Assembly: GCA_000149265.1 (NCBI GenBank)
Contig: CH003412.1
Coordinates: 4,377,172-4,441,171 of the forward strand
DNA length: 64,000 bases
Origin: Ciona savignyi
Taxonomy: Eukaryota; Chordata; Ascidiacea; Phlebobranchia; Cionidae
Direction: 5' to 3'
The number at the start of each line of letters is the position of its first letter. Within the stretch, counting starts at the first letter, position 1. Below are positions 24,877 through 41,786 of the stretch, piece after piece. Under the pieces are notes generated by a model. The model was given only the letters and a program-made list of their open reading frames with translations. It ran no database searches and had not been told where the DNA came from. A program made the translations under genes and the position numbers.

Positions 24877-27800
24877 ATGGGGGGGGAAGTTCGTCAGAGG
24901 AAATTCGACTCTTCATCTAGCTCCGAATCTACAAATGACCAAGACAATGTAGTAGAACTAAAAAAAGAGGTAATTATAATCACATGTAACAATTTAGAAC
25001 GACGTATTTGAATAGGTATTCGCTTGAAATATAGAGTTGAAGAAAGGTATGGCACAGTCTTCTTTTAAATGTCATTGCCTCCACCAACCCACCCTTATTA
25101 TCACAAAATTATAAAATATTGCAAGATTAGATATTCCTGTTTATTATTTTGTTATGTTAAAATCATGTTTGAGACAAATCTAGCTTGCTTCTAATAAATT
25201 GTTAAGTTTCAATATGAACGTAAATATACCAATTAATACAATGGTATCTCTTTTAATACCAACATTTAACTTAGTCTTTCTCTCTACCGGTTCGTAGCTT
25301 TAAAAACAAATCGTTTCTGTGGAGGGTATGATACGGTAATATAAGTAATTTAGTTACAAAAGAGCAAAACATGTTTGTTTACCTTGCCCAGTTTGCCTCT
25401 GCTTATCCTTCATAATGAGATCTTAGTCTTATTATAAGAGTTTAAGAACATATTTGGTGATGCATAACCCGCTATCTTGTTGTAACAGGTTGGCATTTTG
25501 GGTGGTATATCTCTTGTTGTTGGAACTATGATAGGATCTGGTATATTCATGTCACCAGCAAGCATTTTGGTGTACGCCAATTCTGTTGGAGCAAGTCTTT
25601 GTATTTGGGCTGGTTGTGGTGTTCTTGCAACTTTCGGTCAGTACAATGTTGTAAAGAATTAGACTAAACCTAAGAAATCTATACCGAAGAGCAGTTTACA
25701 CTTGGCGCTTTGAAAACTCTATGTTTGTTTAGGTGCCATGAGCTACATAGAATTGGGATTAATGATTAAGAAATCTGGAGCGGAATATCAATACTTGAAA
25801 GCAGCGTATGGAGACGTTGCTGCTTATCTCTTGGCTTGGACAAGTATAATTGTCACGAAACCTTCCTCATTTGCTATCATAGCTGTAGGTTTTGCTCAGT
25901 ACGTTACGACACCTTTTTATCCTGGATGTTTGCCTCCTGCCACGGTACAAAAATGTGCTGCTGCTTTTTGCATATGTAAGTCGGGATTTTAATTTTTGTT
26001 TCACTAATTTAACACACAATTTTGCGGTTTACAGTGCTCATCACTTTGATCAACTGCTTCAGTGTGAAGCTGAGCAATTTCGTGCAAATTTTCTTCACTG
26101 CAGCCAAACTACTGATTATAGCAGCTATCATAGTAGGCGGTTTTGTTATGTTGGGTCAAGGTCATACTGAAAACTTGACCAACGCCTTCGAAGGGTCGGC
26201 AACCTCGTTCTCGGCGATTGCAGTCGCCTTCTACAGTGGTTTGTGGTCTTACGACGGCTGGTAAGAAAAATAAATTTCAGTTTAATCGATTTGCTATTAA
26301 CCATTAAGTGTCATTGAACAGGAATCAACTAAACTTCGTAACGGAGGAATTGGACAATCCGGTTAGGTAAATATGCACAAGTCTTTATTCCGCCTTAAAT
26401 CACCAATATTGCAAACTTAACTGCTTTTGTTTCTACATAGGAACTTTCCGTTGACCATTATGATTGGAATTCCAATGGTTACAGTCTTTTACATTCTGGT
26501 TAACATCGCTTACTTTACGGTGATGACACCAAGCGAAATCATTGCTTCCAGTGCAGTCGCAATAGTAAGTTACACTTACAATAATCTGTCTATGGGGATC
26601 GAGTATTATAACTAAATAAAGTTGGTAGGCCATTAAAAAATAAGACCTGTTGCAGTGTAATATCGTACATTAGTATGGTCATGCTTAAGGATGACACGCA
26701 AAATCGTGAAGCGTTCCTTAAAATATATATATATATAAGCAATAAAACGGTTGCACCCAGAATCATTTAAATTTTTAAATTTTATAACAAGGAAATGTAA
26801 AATACCGGATGCTCCGATGGGCACAACTTGTAAAGAAACATTGTGATTGTAAAGCTGAATTCACACCACAAAGACGCTTTGCCTTGCGTCCCGCAAAAAA
26901 AAACGTTTTTGTCAAAAGCACAATTTCCGTCTGTACCGTCGTTTATACTGCTTACACACGAAACGCTGGTTTTGACATTTTTTATTTTAATGTATTTTAT
27001 TATGCGTCACTGTATAGACATTCGGGGACAGAGTGTTTGGTCCTGCTAGCTTTATTGTCCCAGTGGCGGTTGCTTGTTCGACCTTTGGAGCCGCTAACGG
27101 AAGCGCGTTTACTGCAAGCAGGTAAGCTCAGATTTCCCAAATCAACCCAATAAACCCACTATGTCCACAATTTTTTACTCCCTTACTATGTACACGCAAA
27201 AAAGTAAAGAATAGCGTATACAACGATTACTTTTAAATATTATTGGCTATTAAGAACGACTTTTACAACAATAACAGTTTAAACTTTAGAATAAGAACTA
27301 ATTACTCGTGCCTGAAAAACAATTTTCTCTTCCAAACTTGATTAAATATTTGACGCCTTCGTTCACACATATACTTTCAGAGCATTAAATTTGTTAAAAG
27401 GCGTGTATTTATGTTTTATTAAGTAAATATTTGTATTTCAAAGTATACTAAACATATATATATTAATCCAAACGTAATACCTTATAAAAAGTCTTATCAA
27501 CTTACTACACACAGCCACAGCTTCAGTATTTTTGTCTAAGTATCTGTGTAAGAAACGTTTATCAAACCTTGTCCGCAAACTACAACTTCGCTAATGTCAA
27601 ACTATATTTCCTCAGATTAACATACGCAGCTGGCAGAAACGGACACATGCTAAAGTTATTTTCGTTCATTAGCGTTGAAAGACTAACCCCGTCACCGGCT
27701 TTAATATTCAACGTGAGAGTATAAACTATATAAGTACATTTCTATATACCTACCAACTCTAACCGTGCTTTATTGTCATCTTAATGCATGGGTTGGTCCC

Positions 27801-29989
27801 AGGGCCTTACGATTTTACTTCGTTGTATTATGTACCTTGTATGTCGTTTAAATCGTATGTGTATCAATTTGAAATGGTAATTACTGACACGAAAAAAACA
27901 CTAATTATAGATTGTGTAAGCTTATTGCTGTAGGAAAATGAAACTGTCCATCTTCAGTCGATATACAAGGACCCTAATATACGAAAACGGGGTAGGAACC
28001 TTGCATTTGTCGCTCATGGGCCTCCAATGTTATTAAGACCACTTTGCGTGTGTTTTCTACCACCACAAAATAAGAAAACACTGTATTTATAAATGTGTTG
28101 CCAGAACTTTAACCGCAGCTGTTTACACGGCAGCCTTCTTCAGAATTAAGTTAATTATTTATATCATTTTAGATAGCTTACACTAAATGTAAACTTTGTC
28201 TTGTGGAATTTGCACCCTAATTCCTGGTACTGTCGCCTTTTCTATCTGATACTGGTGTCATTTGGTGACCTTTGCCGTATGGAAAATTGTTTGCGATATT
28301 TAATTCAAGGAATTAACACTTATAAGTGTAAATTGTTTGTTATAGTTTAAAACAACACTGAAAAAATGTTGACTTATTTAATTCGCCGTATGTTATTAAT
28401 TATTTCCCATTTCACAGCCGCATCATGTAATGTGAAAGTGAAACTAAGTAGTTAGGTTTGGGGTAAACGTACAGCAAGTTTACCGAATAGTGTATTTGAT
28501 TAACAAAACCACCACGAGTCTTGCTGGCGTCGCAACATTTTGATTAAGAACGATTTTAATTTAAATGTTAGTGGCATAAAAATGGACACAAATAGTTCAC
28601 ATGTATCCGCAGTCTTTCATCGCTTTGCTGATGATTATACCAGATGCATCAAACTTTTCAACCTTGGTAGACTACTTCACTTTTGCATCGTGGATTTTCT
28701 ACGGGGCGACCTTTCTCTCAGTATTAGTGCTTCGGTATAGGAGACCAGATTGGGAACGTCCGTACAGAGTAAGCGTATTTTAATCCAATACATATTGTAC
28801 ATTTATAATGGTGGTATAGTTTTACACATATACTCTGCCGGGATGTCCGAAACCATATATAGGATAGGATAGGATATTCATGTTTATCCCCGTGAATGGG
28901 AAAACCAAGCGGGTTATCACACGGGCAATCGTCAGATCACCTCGCGCCCATCGTCGGGTTACCGGAGCTATTGCAATGTGTTGTATATAAAAGACACGCT
29001 TCTTCAATGTGGAAGAACCCATTAATCCGCTGGGTTCAGGCAATGTCCGTGAAGTGCTTTGCCCAAGAACACAACCGACTAGCTAGCGACCAGTTTCGCA
29101 CCTGCAACCTTTCGATTGAAAGGCGACGCATTTAACCAACGGACCGGATAGGCTGTTCCATTCCCACTCCCTCGTGGATATAAATTTCACGTTAATTAAC
29201 TTTCCATAGCAATAGATCGATTCCGCTACATTAATTCATTTTCAGGTTTTCCTTCCAATCCCAGCCATTTGTTTTATCGCCTCGTTGTATCTGATCGTTG
29301 CACCAATCATTGAGAGTCCACAGTTGGCATATCTCTACGCAGCCATCTTTATAGTGGCTGGGCTCATTTTCTACTTTCCGCTTATATATTTCAAGAAAGT
29401 ACCACCGTTTATGGGTTCGTAAAAATAAGTATAACGTACATTTTAGGCTCTAATCGTGTCGAAGTAAAAAAAACAATCAACTTAACCAATAACCGAATAA
29501 ATTTTCTATTTTATAGATGTAAAATGAGTCTATTTTTTAAATAAACGTCATTACAGCACAATGTTGGCCGTTTGGCTTAATCGTAAAGAGCGGCGGTGTT
29601 GTGTAAGCAGGAGTAAGGTTTTGACCAGAAAGCAACTGCGCGCTGAACGGTTTTGTAAGGGCACTTAGTTGACATCACCTAATTTTACTATAGGTTATTG
29701 GGTTTTAATAGGAGAAATGTCATTTTAAACATATTGTTATAGCTCGGGTAACCCGACCGTGGGTTAGAGGTAATCTGACAATTGCCGTGTATATCTATCC
29801 CGTGTTTTCCCATTCACGAAAATAAACATAAATAAAAAAATTATTAACAATTACATTCGAACAGGACCCTTGACAAGTTTCCTCCAAGAACTACTTGAAG
29901 TGGTTCCTCCGCCGGCGGAAGATTACGAAGATGAGGATGATGAGATAGAAGACAATAGTATTCCCTCCAACAAATCTTCAGGGTTTTGA
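24877..29989 (+). CDS. SLC7A9: b(0,+)AT-like SLC7 amino-acid transporter light chain
   Basis: Light chain of the cystine/cationic/neutral amino-acid exchanger that pairs with rBAT (SLC3A1) in apical membranes. Eleven exons in phase: 24877-24969, 25489-25636, 25733-25975, 26035-26260, 26322-26366, 26441-26564, 27018-27121, 27616-27712, 28613-28768, 29246-29414, 29865-29989; 509 residues. Span 1 has [35 protein letters not shown] and PFYPGCLPP (heavy-chain Cys) are typical of SLC7A9 itself. [32 protein letters not shown] and [13 protein letters not shown] follow. The cytoplasmic C terminus is acidic, with [16 protein letters not shown], keeping the VVPP feature of the family. It starts 757 bases after the stop of the LAT-like gene, and the 45-, 104- and 97-base exons and their phases match that gene. 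SINE copies sit in the last two introns. Confidence 0.93.
28855..29147 (-). mobile_element. SINE family A, well-preserved copy
   Basis: Reverse-oriented: (ggata)n tail at 28859, gggttaccggagctattgca, tgcccaagaacacaaccgac, and tRNA-like head ending taaccaacggaccggat. Very similar to the copy at 38826-39135, so amplification was relatively recent. Located in an SLC7A9-like intron. Confidence 0.85.
29735..29832 (+). mobile_element. SINE family A, 3' part only
   Basis: Carries only the second module (tagctcgggtaacccgacc, ctgacaattgccgtgt, cccattcacgaaaataaaca), in the last SLC7A9-like intron. The head is missing, consistent with 5' truncation on insertion. Confidence 0.65.
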
Positions 29990-30105
29990 ACAACAGATGT
30001 ACAGTGCTGCGAACAAATGTACAGTAATCAGTTCAAGAATGATATCTATTGGTCCTATAACCGCATTTTTAATGCAGTAATATGCCTGTCTAACAGTCGT
30101 TCACC

Positions 30106-30111
30106 AATAAA
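30106..30111 (+). promoter_or_regulatory. Candidate polyadenylation signal of the SLC7A9-like gene
   Basis: AATAAA 117 bases after the stop codon, followed by a T-rich stretch (cttttattgttttctt). Confidence 0.55.
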
Positions 30112-32097
30112 AGCTTTTATTGTTTTCTTAGGGTGCGTCTGACCTCATTGTAAATATTTTTTATCTTACAAATTTTTAATTTTTCGCTGAATCCGCCCTT
30201 TTCTTGCACGGTGGTCGAATATCCTGTTTATATATAGCTATACGATCAAATAAACTTGGTAATTTGTACCTGTTGCATATATTTGCATTATTATATTAAA
30301 ATTAGTCAATTGTTAAAACGTAGAGTAAAACGTTGTTTAACCAAATTAAATCAACAAATTTCCACCATTATATATGATGTTATATTTACATGGGTTTTAT
30401 AGTTCGAAGATAAAAATAGTTCAGACTTTACCGCCACTGTGTTCCTTTAAAACAGTGTTTCCCAACCGGGGAGAAATTCCTGGCCAGAGAGAATTTTGCC
30501 ATTTCAAGTTAGGAAGGTCAAATCTCCGGTTTTAAGATTATCTAGTGACATTTATATTGTGCGCTGTGGAGGTTTACTTTAATAATATTGACCGGCATGG
30601 AATTGCATTGGTTTTTGTCAACATTATGTTTATGGCGGACGCATTGCAGTAGTTTAGTGTCTTAATCAATTAAGGTTTGGAAACCCCATTTAAAGTGGCT
30701 ATGTCCAGTTTGTGGATCTTTATTGAAATAGATGTCCCCCCCCTCACGATAGTGTGAATCACTTTGTGCGAATTAACTTTTTGTTTACTATGTTGTGCCC
30801 CACAATTAAATAAGCAATTAAAATTTCACCATTTCAATTTCACATCCGTGATATTAACCCAACATTACCATGTTTTAAATGTTTGACTGATCTACTTCAA
30901 GTAAACGCCAATCGTGTTTATTAAGTTAATTTGGAACCCTATCCTTAAGTTGGATTTTCCCTAATAAAAAAGTTGTCTTTATTTAATATTATTGTACAAA
31001 ATAAAAGTAAACAACTTTTTTAAAGCGACCTTATCCTTTTATAAAAAGTGAGTCACTTTTATAAAAAAAAACGTATAAAAATAAGTCACGTATTGTTTAA
31101 TTTTTGTTTGTTTTAACCCTTCCTGTAAAACTCCTCCTTTGTTCATGCTCAATTGAAAAAACTATAAAAAATAAGTAGAAACGTGACATAACAATTTCCT
31201 ATTTTTTCAAAACAATCGTCTGTATCAGTCACAATATCCTCGTGCTGTGACTAACAGAGACCATAATGCCTAAGTGGCCAACAATATTAACATGGAATTA
31301 CCCAATCTATAAAGAATGGACGTAGTTACATTTTCATTAAAAGTATTAGCATAATAAATTTAGTTTGCACAAAGCTTCCCATAGATGTGACGTTACTTTA
31401 AGTTACGGAAAATTAAGGCATTCTTAGTAGAAAACATGTTTTTCAAAAGATCTTCAATGTGTTATGGGGGGAGGGGGGAGAACTCCAAATTGTTACTGGC
31501 AGTTTACTTCTTACTTGTAGCTCAAAGAAGCATTGTATTTTAATTATGCACAGGGTTATTAAATTGGAAGCTTCTAATAATGTTATGTCTGTCCAGCAAT
31601 TTACTTTCAAGCAATTTCAGCTTAAAACTGTAGCAACGATATTTTTACAGACGGTAAATCGCAAAAGAATTAGCATCAAGAATTAACCTAAACGACGAAA
31701 TTCTTTTTTTGTACATTTTTGATTTATATTTATAAGGTTACAAAATCAAATTTACACCGGATATGTTTTAAAAAGAACAACGATGACGAAATGAATTTCC
31801 CAACAAAATATCTTAAAGACACTAAGAAATAAACTTAAACACTCTAAAATAAAGTCATTATGAAACATCCTTGACCAAATTGTAAGATTATAAGAACGTG
31901 GCCATAGCGTAAAACAAAACAAAAATAAGGCCTACACACTGTGTTAACAATAAATTTACAAGTTTAATACTGTTTGTTAAATAATCAAGTGCAACTTCGA
32001 ATTATACAAAGCAGATAGTTGACAAAGTTAGTGTAATCAATCCGAAAAAATGACAACACGATTATTCAATATTGGTTGCATTGCGTCAGAAGAATCG
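30112..32097. other. Intergenic region between convergent genes
   Basis: About 2 kb between the 3' ends of the SLC7A9-like gene and the MMP gene. AT-rich, with a purine run ggggggaggggggag at about 31466. No exon, RNA gene or SINE copy was recognised. The 75-codon plus frame at 31459-31686 looks like chance. Confidence 0.5.
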
Positions 32098-36750
<4,653 letters not shown>

Positions 36751-38825
36751 TCAGGATTTTATAAACTAACAATACTGGTAAAATACTTTTTTTGCACAAA
36801 ACAAAAAAGCTCTATGTATATTGTTAATACAACCATCCAACTTACAGCCTATGCAGTATAAATGATTACACAGAATACTGAATCCTGCTAAGAACACGTT
36901 GTCTTATTGTTGCCGATCTGCAAGCGTGGCGTTTTTCTTTGTTTGACGTTCCCTCCATGCACCACTGAAAATCAAGAGGCATGCAGCGAAGTAAACCAAG
37001 AATGAGTCAAGCAGAAAACGAGAATGATAAATTGGACTTTTACTTGTTTTTGAAGGAGTTGCGGTTTTCTAGTGTTGTTGCAGCTTGCAAATCAATGATA
37101 AAAATGCGACTGACGCATTCTACAACAAGGTGCAAATGTACTTACTGTTTTTTGACTACATAAAATTTACATATCCTACATAAAAGTTCTTTTCAAACAC
37201 ACATAGACGCTATAGTGTGAACTGTAAAGTGTACATGCTGTGTATGGGGCTGCAGAATTATTTTTTCCAATTTATACAGGATGTGGTAACGGTGTGACGT
37301 ATCTTTAAAACTTTTTCTCTGTACAAGGAGTGACATTTGAATGGCCGTCACTTTCAATATGTTTATGTGAGTCACTTCTGTATCACACTTATTCATGCCG
37401 GTAAACCTGTATAATTAACTTTACAGGGTATTGGTCATGGTGAAAATGATACGTGTTTTTCAGTGTGGAGAAAGGTACCGCAAGTCAGTTTCTACGCATA
37501 AACATTAGAATAACAGATGTAATGAATACTGCATAGATGCGAAAACAGCAAATCTCCAATTTTAAGCAACAAACAAAAATGTCCAATTAATCAATATCCA
37601 CAGACACAGTCTATTGCGAACGTTGCAAAAGTTTGACGTATGATTTCCTTATATGAATTTTCGAGTTATGTGTGGGGATTTTCTCATTACTTCATCCCGG
37701 AAATTTGTTTCAAATGGTACGATTTACCAGACCGATTCACCTCAAATCGAAATTTACCTCAAATCGAAAGTGACACACCAATTCGGAAAAATCCCTCCAA
37801 TTTGATAATTTGCTAATAAAAGCCATATATGTCTCGGAATCTGCGTAACTCTTCTCTATTATTTCATTAAATAGTAAGACAGTCAGTCGTAAGTAGTTTT
37901 AAAAATAATATACACACTTAATTATATTTTTTTGCATTATATGAGTCAGATTTTAATAGTTTAATTTGAATTAATTGTTAATGTGCTACCACGGCAATTT
38001 TCTCTTAATATGTAGCTTATTTTATTCGGTTTTGTTTAATTACATTTTAAAATTATTTTTTCGCTGGAGAATATGAAGTGTTTTACGGTACATAGTGTGT
38101 CCCGATGGTTTTGTATAAATAACTCGTGCATGCAATACGGCCCAGCTGAAGAATCCACGATGCCAATAACGCGACCGGTATTAAAATAAAGCCAAGCTTT
38201 GCTCTTGCGACATATAGCCAAAATTAAAAAACTCAATGTTGCAAGATCAATCTCAAGCTAGTTAAAACCAACTTAAGCTAGGTTGGTACTTGGATTGTCT
38301 AACCTGAAAAAGAGGTCGTGGTCTGTAAGAAATCAAGCTTTGTTAAAACAACTAGTGCTCAAGCCTTCGAGTCTCTCAATTGAAATCTATAAAAATCGCA
38401 TCCTTTTCTGGGGATTTGTCCAATTTAAAGACGTTGCATGTGTATTGTGTTTTATCCTTATGGTTTTAATCAATTTAAAATGTTGTAAATACATGTCTAA
38501 CACACAATTAATGTTGGTGATAAAACGTGCTGCGATGTCACTTTTCAACCCGGCTATATGGCATCACAATATTCAGTGAAACAGCGACATAATTTAACAC
38601 ATGCGTCGGGACCAGGGTAAAAACATTTGCAGGAGAAACCTAACCCACACCAAGTAATCCACGTGGAAAAAGCGTATAATGTTTATTGAATTTTGCCTTT
38701 TTAATAAGCTCATTTTACCACTCTGTTAAACACCCAGTTTCTTTCAAACCAGTTGGTTAGACCGTTAGCGCCCACTAACGGTGCTGTGCAGACGCCAACA
38801 ATATATTAGGTAGGAAATGTTAAAG

Positions 38826-39135
38826 GTAGGAAATAGGATAGAATAGGATAGGATATTCATCTTTATCCCCGTGAATGGGAAAACCAAGGGGGTTAACACA
38901 CGGGCAATCGTCAGATCACCTCGCGCCCATCGTCGGGTTACCGGAGCTATTGCAGTGTGTTGTATATAATAGACACGTTTCTTCAATTTGGTAGAACCTA
39001 TTAATCCGCTAGGTTCAGGCAATGTCCGTAAAGTGCCTTGCCCAAGGACACAGCCGACTAGCTAGCGATCAGTTCCGCACCTGCAACCTTTTGATTGAAA
39101 GGCGACGCACTTAACCGTTAGACCAACGGGTCGGA
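38826..39135 (-). mobile_element. SINE family A, well-preserved copy
   Basis: Reverse-oriented full-length copy: (ggata)n tail, ccgtgaatgggaaaaccaag, ggttaccggagctattgcag, tgcccaaggacacagccgac, and tRNA-like head ending gttagaccaacgggtcgg. Confidence 0.87.
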
Positions 39136-39151
39136 AAATGTTAAATTCACC

Positions 39152-39198
39152 GCAATAGCTCCGGTAACCCGACGGTGAATATCTTATCCTATCCTAAT
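39152..39198 (+). mobile_element. SINE family A, 3' fragment in opposite orientation
   Basis: Contains gcaatagctccggtaaccc and a (tatcc)n tail in plus orientation, 16 bases after the minus-oriented copy, making an inverted pair that could fold back in RNA. Confidence 0.65.
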
Positions 39199-40104
39199 AT
39201 CAGATATCAATAAATCAAACTCATATTGTATAGCGTTTACTTAAGATTAATGTTGATCGCAAAATATGCTGTCCATATGACTCTCAATCATGTCGCAGTA
39301 CACCTGCAAACCATTTATACCAGGAAAATAGATACTATACAGCATAACTATAAACCCAATGTGGTATACATGCAATTCAGTATCACGCATATGCAGATAA
39401 GCGTATCTTCTTGTATTTGCAGGGTTTCAATAATGATACGATTTTCATTCTAATTGCTAAGCTCTTCGTACGGTTTAAAACTATTACACTTAATTTTTAC
39501 AAACATTTTCAGACGTTCCTTTACTTTGGTAGAACCCATTATTCCACCGAATTAAACGCTAAAAATACACTCAATCACTGAAAGCACATATGTATGTGTA
39601 AGTACATTTTCTACTATGACGCAAATCAAGTCCAAAAGCAGAAATCGAGTGGTAACCACCATAAAAGTAAAACCCGTACACCTGAAAACTCGATAACTGT
39701 CACAGTTCTACGCGGCATTTGTATTTATAGATTCTCTATAACTGATAGTCACTTACTAGGTCCATTTTATCTAAATATTTCAATTGCAATGGCTTGTAAT
39801 AACAATATTTCTAAAATATAAATCTTAACTAGTAAGTGATTTCGAAAATGACCCTTTCACTTTTTCATCGACACGATATATTGGCATTCGAAAATAATGT
39901 TAATTGTTTTTGTTTGAATAACTAGTTTCTGTACTTTAAAACAATGTATCGTCAAACATACTAGTTTTGTGCTAAATAATCCAATTATTATGATGAACTT
40001 ATTAAAATTAAGTAGGGGTTCTTTTTGTTCAAATGAAAATTTATTTCCGTTAGATGTCGCCGTATATTTAAAAATCATAAGGGCAAACCGACACAAATAC
40101 TCTA

Positions 40105-40222
40105 AACAGTCGTGTGACGGAATAGTTATTACGACTGATACACACACATCCTGATTCTCTACAAAAAGGTCTTATGATCGGGCCCGTTATGGGTTCAAAC
40201 CTTACCTCAATAAAAAAAATGC
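40105..40222 (+). mobile_element. SINE family B, diverged copy
   Basis: Head aacagtcgtgtgacggaata, the shared block cgactgatacacacacat, box B-like atgggttcaaacctt, then an A-rich run. Same module order as 19329 and 51149. Confidence 0.6.
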
Positions 40223-40417
40223 CTAGCGCCAACGATGCGTTTTTAGCATGCGAGTTACTGACTGGCTGTGTGTCCTAGCAGACTGAAGCAATCAGAAGTC
40301 ACAAATTTAAAAGGTAATTACATTCAAAATCTAATAACTTATGCCTAATGCAATTTTAAAGATATTCGAGCACTCGTTCTTCGTATAAAAAAGATCGTTT
40401 TATACCTTATTCCCACT

Positions 40418-40528
40418 ATCGTGTTGTTGGAGCTATTGCGTTGCGTTTTGTAACTATATCTGCACTCAGATTTTAAAACTTTTCGATTGAAAGGCGACGA
40501 ACTTAACCGCCAGACTAACCGGTCGGAC
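40418..40528 (-). mobile_element. SINE family A, internally deleted fragment
   Basis: Joins gtgttgttggagctattgcg directly to cttttcgattgaaaggcgac and the head gactaaccggtcgg, so the middle of the element is missing. Confidence 0.6.
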
Positions 40529-40702
40529 GTACTAACACTCATTAATCACTAAACTAAGGGGGTTGAATGATATATAATTGACAAGTTTAATTAGCAAGTC
40601 GGATATTTCGTTTAATGACCGTGTCATGATTTATCGACGCACGATTCAGGATGTTTAAATGAGCGCTTCATGGGTCATCAATTTTGGTGATGGGGCATGT
40701 TG

Positions 40703-40710
40703 TGACGTCA
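40703..40710. promoter_or_regulatory. Perfect CRE-type palindrome
   Basis: TGACGTCA, the consensus CREB/ATF site, about 1.1 kb upstream of the Dbx start codon. Binding is only inferred from the motif. Confidence 0.3.
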
Positions 40711-41786
40711 TAATTTCTACGTAAACATAGGAATTTACGAGATGGTGCAAAAGCAAAAACAATGTAAAACATGGATCGAATTATGCTGTACGTGTGTGAA
40801 AAGCTTTGCTTTATTTTATTAAAAAACTAGATGGCTTTTAAATAAATTTAAATTATATAGTGCATCCGCAATTCTGGACTATGCCCAAACAGCAATGAGT
40901 TGTAAATATCACACCTTTTAAAAATGCCCATGTCATTTTTCCCTAAACATTTGGCTTTTAAAGGATTAAAAGGTTAAAGAGCAACCAGTTTAGCTTAAAG
41001 CTGTTTTGGTTGTTAAGTCACGTACTATTAGATTTGTGGCATTGTGCAGTGAAATCGCTTTCTCTCTTTCTGAAAATGTAGCGGAAAATGTCGCCAAATT
41101 GCCTCGCGATAAGGAACGCACTGTTGGGCGTAAATATATTCTACAGAAACTTTAGGTTAAGAACACTGGTAGAGCTATAGTATGAAAGCATCTGTAACAA
41201 TGCTTAGCCTATTTATACTTAGACTGGCAGTTCTTAGGCCCCCACAACAGGCTCTAAGTAATAGGGAAGAAATCGAGCACCTGCATGTACTCTAGCTTAC
41301 GATATAGGTAATCCAACATCGTGTTCTTATATTATTGCTCTATTTAGATAAATGCAACATTCTTAAAAAATAACTGACGTGAAATTATCATTTTGGTTTT
41401 TGTTCAAGTAGGCTCTATACATTTTGAAGAATTAAGAAGAAAAAGTGGCATGTTACTGTAGCGTCATTATTTTCAATTACGACTTACTAATTGGAGCTAG
41501 TGTCAAACGTTTGCCTTTTACTGCGTCAATCCACACCCTACTTTTCATCAAGCTTTAACAGAAACGTAATGCAATTCAGTTTGGATTTAGCTCCACGAAC
41601 GAGAGAAGCTAAGAAAAAGTTTTACGTTTCCATTTTAACCTAACGTTTCCGACTCGCCCAATAAAAATCAAAGAATGTTGAATAAAAATCGAGTCTTGAT
41701 AATCTGCCAGGAACTGTGTCTAATCCTGGAGGTATAATTTCGCTCACTTTTTTTCAACAGTTTTGACTGTTTTAGAATTGTCAAGA

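Larger units (their letters stand above)
36751..41786. other. Intergenic region between divergent MMP and Dbx genes
   Basis: About 5 kb. It holds two family A SINE copies, a 3' fragment and one family B copy (listed separately). The rest shows no exon I can support. Open frames at 36981-37163, 38283-38579 and 39226-39453 lack motifs and splice partners. Both genes start outward, so regulatory DNA for both must lie here. Confidence 0.5.

Noticed and set aside
38283-38579. 98-codon plus frame in the MMP to Dbx interval
   Set aside because: No motif or splice partners; close to the random expectation for a 5 kb AT-rich region.
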